Shown piece by piece: positions 10,201 to 18,020 of a DNA stretch of 64,000 nt. The notes beneath the pieces are model-generated. The model was not told the DNA's origin. It was given only the letters and a program-made list of their open reading frames with translations, and ran no database searches. The first letter of the stretch is position 1; every line of letters starts with the position of its first letter. The position numbers were made by a program, and so were the translations under genes. The stretch spans positions 23,715-87,714 of the forward strand of contig CAZPBY010000025.1 in NCBI GenBank assembly GCA_964584785.1, in the 5' to 3' direction. Source of the stretch: JAHFTY01 sp964584785. GTDB taxonomy: Bacteria > Acidobacteriota > Terriglobia > 20CM-2-55-15.

Positions 10201-13200
10201 TCCCTCGATGTCCACAGCACTGTGATACGTGGCGGGATTGACGACATTCGTCGCAACGAGGACGTTGCATTCACCCGTACAAGGTCCGCCCGGCGTTGTT
10301 CCGGCGGTCCCGCCGATGAAGTTGCCAGGAGAGTTGGTAATCAGAATCGCGGTTTGGTGACCGGAAGATGCGGTACCGGCAAGGTTCGTGCCAATGTAAT
10401 TGCCAATGATTCGGTTGCCGCCGCCCGTGTCCAGGAGGATCCCGTTTCGAGTGAACCCGCCGATGGCCAGGCCACGCACCAGACTGTTTCCGCCTTTCAG
10501 CGTGAGGCCATCCGTGCCGGCTGGAGCGAGACTGCCGTCAATCTGGACGATGGGATGGCCTGCGTATCCCGGTTGTGTTGTCGCATCGATGGATACCGGT
10601 CGCATCATATTCGGCAGCGCCGACGAGGGCTTAATGTCGAAAAATGGGCCTGGACCCGGAATATTAAACACGATCTGCGGAACTTGCTCGCTGGTTGTGG
10701 CATTCGCATCGAATATCGCCTGGCGTAGTGACCCTGGCCCGCTATCGTTGGTATTCACGACAACCAGAGTTCGCTGGGCAACATTGAAATTACCCGTCGC
10801 CGCCACGGTGAACCCGGGCGCTGCAGCCGACAGTTTGTAAGTCCCCGTCAGATTCAGGCTCAGATCGTTGAATACGGCGACACCATCGGCATTGGTCGTC
10901 CGCACTAAAGTTCCGCTCAACACCGCTCCCGCCGGACCGCTGCCGATACTTAAGGTCACCTGAACGTTGGGTACTGCGATCCCGCTGCTGTTGATCGCTT
11001 TCGCGGAGACCGCGGGCACGATCACATCATGGACAAGCACGCAGGTGGGCTGCAGATTGGCGGTATCAAAACACGGGTTCGGTTGCGAGACAACCGCAAG
11101 GGTCGCAGTCCCCAAGGCCGGCGACACGGCAATTGCCAGATCCCGATGGTCGACGTGAGCCGCGTTGTCCGTGACTGATACAGAAAACGAAAACGTTCCC
11201 GCCGCAACCGGTGTTCCGCTGATGTCGCCGGTAGCGGCATTCAACGTCAGGCCGGAAGCGCCAATGCTGTTGGGCGTCGCACCCTGGCCGGCGAGGATGC
11301 TCCACGTGTAAGGCGTTGTACCTCCGTCCGCCTGTAGCCTGGCCGTGTACGCTTGTCCGACACGGCCCGAAGGTAATTCCTGAGTGACGATAGTGAGCCG
11401 GGCGGTCGCGGCCGGAGGCGTCGTGATACCTTGCACCGCATCCGGCGTGTTGACTTCCTGCGCCACAATGACGGCATTCACGTCTGCCGCGGCGATCTGG
11501 ACCGATTCGATCGGAAATACCTGCGCCACGCCCGGTGTGGGCGGCGGAACCGGCGCACCGTTAATGGTGATCTGGGCGTCATCGTTTTTATCCCGATCGA
11601 TCACGCGCAGTGCCACCTTCGCGCTCTCAAACGGCGCCAGATAGAAGGTCGCGTTCAATATGTCGGGATTCAACACGTCGGGGTTCAGAACGTCCGGATT
11701 CAGGACATCGGGATTCAGAATGTTGACCACCAATTCCTGGTGCATCGACGGTTTTACAATGCAATTGTCCGACGCGGGCGTGGTGTAGACCTTGTACACC
11801 AGCAGTTGAAAAGCAAACGCGGCGGGATTGCGGTTGACGAAATTCTTAAATGTGAACGACGACGTGGTGTTCCCTTTGTTCGAGACCGTCCAGATGATGT
11901 CTTTGACGTCGGCGATGGACGGGTTCAAAACATCGGGGTTCAAAACGTCCGGGTTGAAAATGTTCGGATTCAGAACATCGGGATTCAAGACGTCCGGATT
12001 CAGAACGTCCGGATTCAAGACGTCGGGATTTAAAACATCGGGATTCAAAACATCCGGATTCAGAACATCCGGGTTCAACACGTCCGGGTTGAGAACATCT
12101 GGATTGCTGATACTGACGATCTGAACCGTATTGGAAATATCGGGATTGTAGACTTCGGCGTTGAGCACGTCGGGATTGAGGACATCCGGATTTAGTACAT
12201 CGGGATTCAGAACGTCCGGATTGAGGACATCGGGGTTAATGACAACGCTGGAAGACAACCCGCCCGGCGTCGGGGCGGGAGCACCGATTCGATCGATCTG
12301 CTGAACATGGACAGTCACGCTGGCGTCAGGATCGCTCGAAGTGACGAACACGGACCGCGCAATGCTCGACCGCGCCGGGATGGCCACTTCAATGGAGTTT
12401 TGCGGTTGGAACTGCAAGAAGGAGGCGATGGTTCCAGCCGGTAGTGGCGTCTGAATCGTCAGCCGAAAATATTTGACGGACGAGAGCGGATTCTTAATGT
12501 TCGGCGGATTCGTGTTCTGGACGAAGACCACATAAGCACGCTGAAGCCTGCCAAGCGGTTTACTGTTGCCCGGAACAGTTACCAGGAGGCCCTGAGTGAT
12601 GCGTGAAGTGTAGACATTTTGATCACGCATGCCGGCCCGCGACGGAACACACTGGTCCAAAGTCCGGCTGGGATCAAAGGTGCTGCGCGCTCCCGCGACC
12701 GCACCGGGCGGTGTGTATCGCGTCCAATCGTAGTCCGGCGGGGCTCGTACATCCCGATTGTCGGTCCATGCCGCGTGAAAAACTTCGGAATCGCCGGATG
12801 CGAGATTCCACTGCCAGCGGCCGTTCAGAAAAACGAACGGTGGAGGGGCGATATCGATGTAGTCACCGATGAAGGGCTGGGAGCCTTGATTAAAAAGAGG
12901 AAGGTTGGGCGGATTGTACTGGAGTTGGCGAAGTTGCGGCGGCTGACCTGCGGTAGGGACCAGATCGAACAAATACTTGGAGATTCGTGTCGAAACAAAA
13001 AGCGGCGCGTCGGCTGGACTGGCCTGCGCGGCGCGACCGTCGATAGTGTGGAGGTAGGGACGGCCGGACCTGATTACCGGATCCGCAATAATGCCGCTGC
13101 CGGGCAGCGCCGTTGGCGGACCTAAAGGGGGAGGCGCCAGGGCAAGGTCATCGCGGAAGTCAAAATAGGTCAGCATGAGCTTGCCCGCAGCAAAGGTCAG

Positions 13201-14472
13201 CTGCGGCATGATTTGCTGCCCTCGAGGCGACGGTGGACTATCCGTCACAACCGTCGGCGTTCCGGACCAGTTCTGCCCGTCCATCGACGTCTTTACCAGT
13301 ATCCGCGCCCCACCGTCCGCTCCCGTCCCAACCTGCGACCAGGCGACGTACACGCGGCCGCTGTCATCGACGGTGATGGTTGGATACGCGGTCGTTCGAA
13401 ACTGCCGGAACGATTCTCCAGGCAGATTCGTGGTTTGATCGAACGGCCGGATCTGAGCGATGTTGATGGGCCTGGTGAACGACGCGCCCTGATTCACGGA
13501 CTTGGCCACCCAGATTGCGTCCGCTACATCGACCGATCCGTCCGTCTTGTAAGTCCTGAATTGACGCCAGGCCACATAGATATAACCCGTGTTCGGGTCG
13601 ATCGCGATCGCGGCGCCTTGCAGTTTGGGCGATCCTTCGGTGACGCGAACAGCTGTGTTCCAGCTCTCGCCACAATTGGGGGAGCGCGCAAACAGTATCC
13701 TCGAGTTGATATTGTTCCCCTTGCCGACAAACTCGGTGTATGCGACATACACGTTGCCGGCCGGAACGGATTGAGCGATGACCTTGTTATCTTGCGAACT
13801 CAGGATCGAACACTTGCCGGCACCCGCCCGAGGAACGTCAACTGCCAATGCGGGTTTGTCGATGAACCGGCCGGTCGATCCCCGATCCACGATGACGCTG
13901 TTCAAATACTGAATCGAATCGCCGGTTTCTTTGTTGTTGTTATCGATATAACGCGCGACGAAAAACACCCCTTTCTCTTTAGCGTCCCGATTGAAAGCAA
14001 TTCCGCTGTAATAGAAAAGTCCGTTAGTGCCGGCCCGCACAATGGGATCGCTGGCTGTTGTGAATCCTTTAAGCGGTGAAGCCAGTCCGGCGGCGGATGT
14101 GTCCTGAGGATAACCCGGCACTAACCCGCTTTTCCACGAACTGCCGCCATCAAACGATTTGAAAGCGCCAAGCCAGGCGTCTCCCTGAACCGTAAAATCA
14201 GGATCGTCGCCCGTAAACGCGGCGGGAAGATCCACTGTGCGATAGTCGTTGGCGCCGGCAAAAAGGTGCTGCTCGTTTCGAGTCGATACGGCGATACTGA
14301 CCTCATTTTGACGCTGCAGAAACGGGTCGCCGTCCTTAAAGCTGGTGGTACCCGAAACCATGTTTACATTGAGGCCGGCCATCGGCGCCTGTTGGGCTCC
14401 GCCGGCCAAAGTAAACAGGAACAGACCTGCAAGAACGATCAAGCCATTTAAAAAAATGCGAGGTCGCGCCAT
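7291..14472 (-). CDS. Giant secreted protein: BNR/sialidase-like region, NPDVL runs, Ig-like and parallel beta-helix domains
   Basis: The protein has 2393 residues, with a signal peptide (GLIVLAGLFLFTLAGGAQQ). Roughly the first 560 residues resemble BNR/Asp-box beta-propeller proteins (SFDGGSSW, SPNCGESWN, SVNQGASF). Three runs of a 5-residue repeat NPDVL follow (residues about 745-860 and 915-945). Then come a putative Ig domain (GRVGQAYTARLQADGG), a Big-type domain, and two copies of a right-handed beta-helix module each introduced by NDNGPGSLRQAM or NDSGPGSLRQAI and rich in GNYIGTN. It ends in DPNGNTSEFS-type strands. A GGAAGG site lies 12 bases before the start, and a TTGACG/TATAGA pair with a short 15-bp spacer lies upstream. 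It is probably a cell-surface or secreted protein for adhesion or glycan binding. I see no C-terminal sorting signal. Confidence 0.9.
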   Translation of the reverse strand: MARPRIFLNGLIVLAGLFLFTLAGGAQQAPMAGLNVNMVSGTTSFKDGDPFLQRQNEVSIAVSTRNEQHLFAGANDYRTVDLPAAFTGDDPDFTVQGDAWLGAFKSFDGGSSWKSGLVPGYPQDTSAAGLASPLKGFTTASDPIVRAGTNGLFYYSGIAFNRDAKEKGVFFVARYIDNNNKETGDSIQYLNSVIVDRGSTGRFIDKPALAVDVPRAGAGKCSILSSQDNKVIAQSVPAGNVYVAYTEFVGKGNNINSRILFARSPNCGESWNTAVRVTEGSPKLQGAAIAIDPNTGYIYVAWRQFRTYKTDGSVDVADAIWVAKSVNQGASFTRPINIAQIRPFDQTTNLPGESFRQFRTTAYPTITVDDSGRVYVAWSQVGTGADGGARILVKTSMDGQNWSGTPTVVTDSPPSPRGQQIMPQLTFAAGKLMLTYFDFRDDLALAPPPLGPPTALPGSGIIADPVIRSGRPYLHTIDGRAAQASPADAPLFVSTRISKYLFDLVPTAGQPPQLRQLQYNPPNLPLFNQGSQPFIGDYIDIAPPPFVFLNGRWQWNLASGDSEVFHAAWTDNRDVRAPPDYDWTRYTPPGAVAGARSTFDPSRTLDQCVPSRAGMRDQNVYTSRITQGLLVTVPGNSKPLGRLQRAYVVFVQNTNPPNIKNPLSSVKYFRLTIQTPLPAGTIASFLQFQPQNSIEVAIPARSSIARSVFVTSSDPDASVTVHVQQIDRIGAPAPTPGGLSSSVVINPDVLNPDVLNPDVLNPDVLNPDVLNAEVYNPDISNTVQIVSISNPDVLNPDVLNPDVLNPDVLNPDVLNPDVLNPDVLNPDVLNPDVLNPNIFNPDVLNPDVLNPSIADVKDIIWTVSNKGNTTSSFTFKNFVNRNPAAFAFQLLVYKVYTTPASDNCIVKPSMHQELVVNILNPDVLNPDVLNPDVLNPDILNATFYLAPFESAKVALRVIDRDKNDDAQITINGAPVPPPTPGVAQVFPIESVQIAAADVNAVIVAQEVNTPDAVQGITTPPAATARLTIVTQELPSGRVGQAYTARLQADGGTTPYTWSILAGQGATPNSIGASGLTLNAATGDISGTPVAAGTFSFSVSVTDNAAHVDHRDLAIAVSPALGTATLAVVSQPNPCFDTANLQPTCVLVHDVIVPAVSAKAINSSGIAVPNVQVTLSIGSGPAGAVLSGTLVRTTNADGVAVFNDLSLNLTGTYKLSAAAPGFTVAATGNFNVAQRTLVVVNTNDSGPGSLRQAIFDANATTSEQVPQIVFNIPGPGPFFDIKPSSALPNMMRPVSIDATTQPGYAGHPIVQIDGSLAPAGTDGLTLKGGNSLVRGLAIGGFTRNGILLDTGGGNRIIGNYIGTNLAGTASSGHQTAILITNSPGNFIGGTAGTTPGGPCTGECNVLVATNVVNPATYHSAVDIEGALSAGNQVLANFINTNAAGTEGINGTTTLGVFTNAPGTMIGDGTPGGRNVISGGDIDIWSRGSNTSIKGNFVGTNAAGTAALLNSTSGANNSLNGIQLELDHGLIENNVISGINGVAVKLAHATSAHNTTRGNIIGLNAAGNAVIGNYYGVLVYNAANQNTIGPGNVVSGTFAGNTFGAVTVGSDGTEPGPTGNRIIGNYIGTTAGGVAIGNAFWGVIIDSSAGNSVGGTAAGEGNVIAFNDGGGVAVAESITGRSSTRNPILGNSIFANGGLGIDLFTGPAGTPGVTPDDPLDADIGPNNVQNFPVITSATTTTLTGMLNSTPATTFTIQLFQNNVCHASNYGEGQTLIATFSVTTDASGNAAFPTLGPFSLLNGQFVTSTATDPNGNTSEFSLCVPVAYHVVSNVNDNGPGSLRQAMLDANASSGPARIVFNIVPAAASYTISPLTPLPAMTRPVSIDGTTQPGYTGHPVVLIDGRSAGAGASGFVLRGGSSLVRGLALGGFAGNGIVLQTGGNNRIAGNYLGTNLAGSELLGITGFTIYVQDSANNTIGGTGGTTPGGPCTGDCNVIVGRGDAIGGVQIQGASAGNRILGNFVGTDATGNIGMNGPNTYGIVAAYPVPNTSIGDGTPAGRNVIAGTNIGVVSSGLNVSIDGNYFGLNAAGTIYVTNLFGGANANGTGIEVLNGDHQVIQNNVFSSNGNAVVAVGSAFTTIRANLIGFDASGTTALGNSAGIIIETGSHDSLIGGTTPADRNIISNNTLYGVFVGSDPAVTGNRIIGNYIGTNPSGTAAAANGGPGVIIDSVKGNFVGGANAGEGNLIAFNGGPGVSVTGVGATGNPILGNSIFGNGGIGIDLGADGVTPNDGAPDADNGPNGLQNFPIITGATTTSITGEIFTAPNLDFTVQLFSSDTANHEGKTLVATTVVHTDGAGHASIGPVAVALVTGKWISATATDPNGNTSEFSNAVKVP
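11653..11724 (-). repeat. Short run of 15-bp repeats encoding NPDVL
   Basis: This third block of the pentapeptide repeat lies inside the giant secreted protein. It encodes N-I-L, then NPDVL three times, NPDIL and a degenerate NATFY. The DNA unit is 15 bp, with third-position variation between copies. Confidence 0.9.
11919..12240 (-). repeat. Main array of 15-bp repeats encoding NPDVL pentapeptides
   Basis: In protein order the array contains five NPDVL, then NAEVY and NPDIS, a 9-residue break (NTVQIVSIS), nine NPDVL, NPNIF, two NPDVL and NPSIA. The 15-bp units differ mostly at synonymous positions (for example aacatcggg against aacgtccgg on the plus strand), so the protein sequence appears to be under selection. 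The 5-residue period recalls pentapeptide-repeat beta-helices, but the consensus is not the usual A(D/N)LXX. Confidence 0.9.
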
Positions 14473-14747
14473 AACGCATCCGCCTTCCTAAAGGTTCACG
14501 CCACCGGCACCTCAGCGGCTTCAAAGTCCGGGCGACTCTATATTCCGCTTGAGTGTTCGTCAATGACCCGAATCGCCTTTGGCACGTGCGTTACCAACGA
14601 CTGGGTTGGTCAGCGGTGCATCTAAGTCCTGCAACAACGCAACGCTCCCGGGCGCGGCTCCTGAGATCGAACCCCATCGGGGGGTTGCCGTGTATCTCAA
14701 TGGAGACATGGCAGAATCATTTCGGAGACGCGTTACAATGGCCACCG

Positions 14748-16637
14748 ATGAGTAGTGAAGATCCAGGATCCTTTCAACCACGGCTCATTGCGCAGAGCGG
14801 CCCGCTGAGAGGACAAACCTTCAACCTGGAAGACGAAACCTCGATCGGGCGGCAAGGCACGACTCTTGTGCTCGATGGACCGTTCGTGTCGAGACGGCAT
14901 TGCTCGATTAAGAAAGTCGGCGTGCGCTACATTCTGACGGACTCGGGCAGCCATAACGGCACCATCGTCAATGGCGAGCGAATTACCGAACGTATGTTGG
15001 ACCATGCCGATCAGATTCAAGTCGGTAATTCCCGATTCGTCGTTGCCCTCACGGATGAGGAGTTACCCGGGATTTCGGCAGACGTTGAATTCACGGATGA
15101 AGAAATCAGTTCCACGCGAACGTTTACTCACAATCCCGCGGAGGTCGATCGTCTCCAGGCCGAGAAGAACTCGGAAAGCGATCGAAGCGGACAGGATTTG
15201 GGAATACTGCTTCAGATTGCCAAAACTGTGAATGACTCCAGCGGCCTCGGTTCGCTTCAAAGTCGTTTGATCCATTGGATACTGAATGTTATTCCCGCCG
15301 ATGGGGCCGCCATCCTGCTGGCGCCTGCGGATGGCGCCGGCGCTTCTCCATTCGCGGAAAGCGCCAGGGATTCGCGGCCTGTCATTGTCAGCCGAAGCGT
15401 CGTTGATCGCGTTTTACGTGAGCGGATGGCTATCTCGATCAACGGCATTCAGGACGCACCCGACACCGGCTCCAGTCTGGCTCTTTCGTTAGCGCGAGCG
15501 GTGGCTTGTGTTCCTCTTCTCGTACGTGGTTACGCCATTGGCGCGCTTTACCTGGTGAAGACGGAGGACGACAGCGGTTTCGACGAGTACCACCTGCAAT
15601 TGCTCACGGCAATTGCGTCCATGACGGCGCTCCCATTAGATACGGCTCGGCAGGTGGAACGGCTGCAATCAGAGAACCGCCGGTTGCGACGAGACATCGA
15701 CTCCGAATACGAGATGATCGGAAACAGCGATGAAATGATGCGCGTTTATCAGTTCATTTCGCGAGTTGCGGCGACGGATTCGACGGTGCTGATCTGCGGC
15801 GAAACCGGGACCGGAAAGGAACTCGTGGCGCGAGCCATCCACCGTCTGAGCGCCCGAGCCCGCATGCCGTTTATCGCGATGAACTGCGGGGCGATCGCCG
15901 AGACGCTGGTCGAAAGCGAGTTGTTCGGACACGAGAAGGGTGCGTTCACGGGTGCCGTCGCCTCCGCCAAAGGTAAGTTTGAAGTCGCTGACGGCGGGAC
16001 CATCTTCCTGGATGAAGTCGCAGAACTACCCCTGCCGGCGCAAGCGAAACTGCTGCGCGTCCTGCAGGAGCGGGAACTGAACCGGATTGGAAATCCGCGG
16101 CCGATCAAAATCAATGTCCGAGTCGTCGCGGCGACCAACCTGGACCTCGAAGAGGAGATCCGCAACGGCCGCTTCCGAAAGGATCTTTTCTATCGTTTGA
16201 ACGTCGTTGCCGTAACTCTGCCGCCGCTGCGCGACCGGCGCCGCGACATTATGGTTTTGGCCGACCATTTCCTCGCGAAGCTGAGTGCAAGCTGCAACCG
16301 TCGGATGACCGGTATCTCTCGCGAAGCGGAATCATGCCTTACGAAGCACGACTGGCCGGGGAATGTTCGGGAACTTGAAAACACCATCGAGCGCGCGATC
16401 AACCTCGGAGTTTCGGACATCATTCAGCTGGAGGACCTCCCGGAAGAACTTACGGAAAGCACTCCATCGGATCCCGAAAAAGCAGATTTTCACGGCAACG
16501 TACGTGAACACAAACGGCGGCTCATCACTCAAGCGCTCGCCGATTCCGCCGGCAATCATCTCGAGGCTGCGAAAGTTCTCGGTCTGAACCGGACCTATCT
16601 GCATCGGCTGATCAAGACTCTCAAGATTCCGCAGTAG
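14748..16637 (+). CDS. Sigma-54-dependent transcriptional activator (FHA-GAF-AAA+-Fis)
   Basis: The protein has 629 residues. I chose the ATG at 14748 (MSSEDPGSFQ) because the FHA fold begins directly after it; an upstream frame is open but unlikely to be coding. The FHA domain lies at about residues 10-105 (TSIGRQGTTLVL, SRRHCSI, SHNGTIVNG), followed by a GAF domain at about 155-305. The AAA+ sigma-54 interaction domain has Walker A GETGTGKE, the GAFTGA loop that contacts sigma-54, and Walker B GGTIFLDEV. A Fis-type helix-turn-helix ends the protein (AAKVLGLNRTYLHRLIKTL). The FHA domain suggests input from phosphothreonine, plausibly from a Ser/Thr kinase such as the one at 4134-7157. It is transcribed divergently from the giant secreted protein, which is a candidate target. 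Confidence 0.93.
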   Translation: MSSEDPGSFQPRLIAQSGPLRGQTFNLEDETSIGRQGTTLVLDGPFVSRRHCSIKKVGVRYILTDSGSHNGTIVNGERITERMLDHADQIQVGNSRFVVALTDEELPGISADVEFTDEEISSTRTFTHNPAEVDRLQAEKNSESDRSGQDLGILLQIAKTVNDSSGLGSLQSRLIHWILNVIPADGAAILLAPADGAGASPFAESARDSRPVIVSRSVVDRVLRERMAISINGIQDAPDTGSSLALSLARAVACVPLLVRGYAIGALYLVKTEDDSGFDEYHLQLLTAIASMTALPLDTARQVERLQSENRRLRRDIDSEYEMIGNSDEMMRVYQFISRVAATDSTVLICGETGTGKELVARAIHRLSARARMPFIAMNCGAIAETLVESELFGHEKGAFTGAVASAKGKFEVADGGTIFLDEVAELPLPAQAKLLRVLQERELNRIGNPRPIKINVRVVAATNLDLEEEIRNGRFRKDLFYRLNVVAVTLPPLRDRRRDIMVLADHFLAKLSASCNRRMTGISREAESCLTKHDWPGNVRELENTIERAINLGVSDIIQLEDLPEELTESTPSDPEKADFHGNVREHKRRLITQALADSAGNHLEAAKVLGLNRTYLHRLIKTLKIPQ

Positions 16638-16694
16638 AGCTTATCCGCGGTGCCCCCACCGTGTTAGATCCAACATTGGCGGATGCGCAGAGCT

Positions 16695-16838
16695 TCAGTG
16701 ATGGGATGTGTCGACGTCGGAGTGGCCCCGGATTTCGTCGGGTGAAAGCGGGCGGGTTTGCGCCTCGTTCGGCTTCATGAATGCGCCGATGAGCGTGCCT
16801 GCAATCAAAACTGCGAGAGCAATGGAGACTTCGTACAT
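16695..16838 (-). CDS. Small single-helix membrane protein (47 aa)
   Basis: The ATG at 16838 is preceded by GAGG at -12. The protein has one hydrophobic helix (VSIALAVLIAGTLIGAF) followed by a hydrophilic tail ending in DVDTSHH. It begins 82 bp downstream of the exported protein gene at 16921-17373 on the same strand and is probably cotranscribed with it. I do not recognise a family. A longer open frame extends upstream but overlaps the neighbour with implausible composition. Confidence 0.5.
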   Translation of the reverse strand: MYEVSIALAVLIAGTLIGAFMKPNEAQTRPLSPDEIRGHSDVDTSHH

Positions 16839-16920
16839 TCGCTCGAGCCTCAGCTGAAGTTTCGAAGCCCGCCGCTGCGCGCCAGATTCGGCGAGATCGA
16901 CAGCGACAGGCTTCGAGCCG

Positions 16921-17373
16921 CTATTTCTTGTCGTATTGAAATTTGATATCGGTAGTGACGGTCTTCTTGCCCTCGTACGCGAACAGGTTGCTGATGACGA
17001 GATAGTAATTGCCCGCTTCGGTCGGCTTGAAGTTGACGTCGCCTTCGCCTTTGCGGCCGGACGACCACAGCGGTTTAGCGCCGGCTTTCGCGGCTTCGTC
17101 TTCGCCTCTCCATTTGTAATAGCTCGCGTCATCGAAGACGAAAACATCAACGGTCTTGGGTGCGCCGTCGGTCACCATGAAGTGGCCCGAGACGCTTACG
17201 TTCCCCATCGTCTTTGGATCGACCGTGAAACGAAACGCCTGGGGCGACACGGCGTACACGATATACGTTCCGGTGGGCGTGAGTTTCTCGGATACCGGCG
17301 CCTGGCCGAAGAGGACCATCGAGCCTGTGATCAGAATCACGACAGTCATGAGCAGCAGAACCGACTTCTTCAT
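16921..17373 (-). CDS. Exported protein of unknown function, beta-sandwich-like
   Basis: The protein has 150 residues. The ATG at 17373 has an AAGGAG site nine bases upstream and opens a signal peptide (MKKSVLLLMTVVILITGSMV). The mature part is rich in strands (GTYIVYAVSPQAFRFTVDP ... GNYYLVISNLFAYEGKK) and reads like a small PPC/pre-peptidase-C or emp24-type beta-sandwich: a hydrophobic core, a KW-R-G loop and a closing GNYYLVISN strand. No catalytic residues are evident. It is divergent from the cytochrome c'-like gene. Confidence 0.75.
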   Translation of the reverse strand: MKKSVLLLMTVVILITGSMVLFGQAPVSEKLTPTGTYIVYAVSPQAFRFTVDPKTMGNVSVSGHFMVTDGAPKTVDVFVFDDASYYKWRGEDEAAKAGAKPLWSSGRKGEGDVNFKPTEAGNYYLVISNLFAYEGKKTVTTDIKFQYDKK

Positions 17374-17406
17374 TTCTGGGACTCCTTCATATTAATTCGG
17401 GCCCAC

Positions 17407-17437
17407 ATTATAAAGGAGAAAGAACCGAAACAGTAAA
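17407..17437 (-). promoter_or_regulatory. Candidate sigma-70 promoter for the exported beta-sandwich protein
   Basis: On the minus strand a perfect TATAAT (17407-17412) lies about 33 bases before the start codon. The -35 side is weak: TTTACT or TTACTG at a spacing of 18-19. Confidence 0.45.
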
Positions 17438-17478
17438 GAGGTCCGTTCATTGGGTAATGGATCACGGTTCACCGGTGA

Positions 17479-17507
17479 TTGACTGGTCAAAAGGCGTCGA
17501 ATATAGT
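17479..17507 (+). promoter_or_regulatory. Sigma-70-type promoter of the cytochrome c'-like gene
   Basis: TTGACT (17479-17484), a 17-bp spacer and TATAGT (17502-17507) lie 42 bases before the start codon. Just upstream at 17461-17479 is an imperfect dyad (ATCAC ... GTGAT) that could be a regulator site. Confidence 0.65.
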
Positions 17508-17548
17508 ACGCACCATTCACATTTTTTGAATGTCCGAAGGAGGATCTA

Positions 17549-17968
17549 ATGCGGAAGGTTCTAGTCGTCATCGGCGTCTGCATGGTGGTTGCCGCAGCGC
17601 TGACGGTGTTCGCCCAGCAAAGGGATCTGCAACCAATCATGAAGGAAATCCAGCCCACGTTTGGCGGAATCACGACCGGCATGCGCGGCCGAACGATGTC
17701 GGCAGCCGACGTCATCAAGGAGGCTGAAAAGCTGCAGAAGCTTTTCCAGGAAGTCGGTTCATACATGAAGGATAAGAACATCCAGGATGCCGTGGGCTTC
17801 GCGAAGGATGCGGAAACCGCCGCCGCCGACTTGGCGAAAGCCGCCAAGGCGAATGATTCCGATCCGATGTTCGCCGCCCAGAAGGTGATCCAAAAGCAGT
17901 GCGCCACCTGCCACGCCGCTCATCGTGAGCAGCTGCCGGATAAGACGTTCAAGCTGAAGGTCAATTAG
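17549..17968 (+). CDS. Cytochrome c'-type (class II) monoheme protein
   Basis: The protein has 139 residues and the start codon follows a GGAGG site. A signal peptide (VLVVIGVCMVVAAALTVFA) exports it to the periplasm. The mature part is predicted all-helical, with a single heme motif CATCH followed by AAHREQ near the C-terminus (about residue 120). This is the layout of the cytochrome c'/c556 four-helix bundle. The fifth ligand is the His of CATCH; the sixth cannot be assigned. Likely roles are periplasmic electron transfer or binding of small gases, inferred from the family. It has its own promoter and a hairpin after the stop codon. Confidence 0.88.
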   Translation: MRKVLVVIGVCMVVAAALTVFAQQRDLQPIMKEIQPTFGGITTGMRGRTMSAADVIKEAEKLQKLFQEVGSYMKDKNIQDAVGFAKDAETAAADLAKAAKANDSDPMFAAQKVIQKQCATCHAAHREQLPDKTFKLKVN

Positions 17969-17974
17969 AGATTC

Positions 17975-18008
17975 GGGGACGCACACCTGAACTGTGGTGT
18001 GCGTCTCC
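17975..18008. terminator. Hairpin between convergent genes
   Basis: 13-bp stem (GGGGACGCACACC against GGTGTGCGTCTCC, one G-U pair) with an 8-nt loop. There is no clear T-run on either side, but it sits exactly between two convergent stop codons and probably serves both. Confidence 0.6.
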
Positions 18009-18020
18009 GGATCTTCGCGA

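Noticed and set aside
11919..12240. Possible CRISPR array because of many short direct repeats
   Set aside because: The unit is 15 bp with no spacers, lies in frame inside a coding region and encodes a uniform pentapeptide.
7291..14472. Active sialidase
   Set aside because: Asp-box-like motifs are present, but I cannot see the Arg triad and nucleophile Tyr/Glu set, so only a BNR-like fold is claimed.
14578..14595. TGGCAC-N5-TTAC resembling a -24/-12 sigma-54 promoter upstream of the sigma-54 activator
   Set aside because: The -12 element needs TTGC; here it is TTAC, which usually abolishes recognition. I do not claim it.
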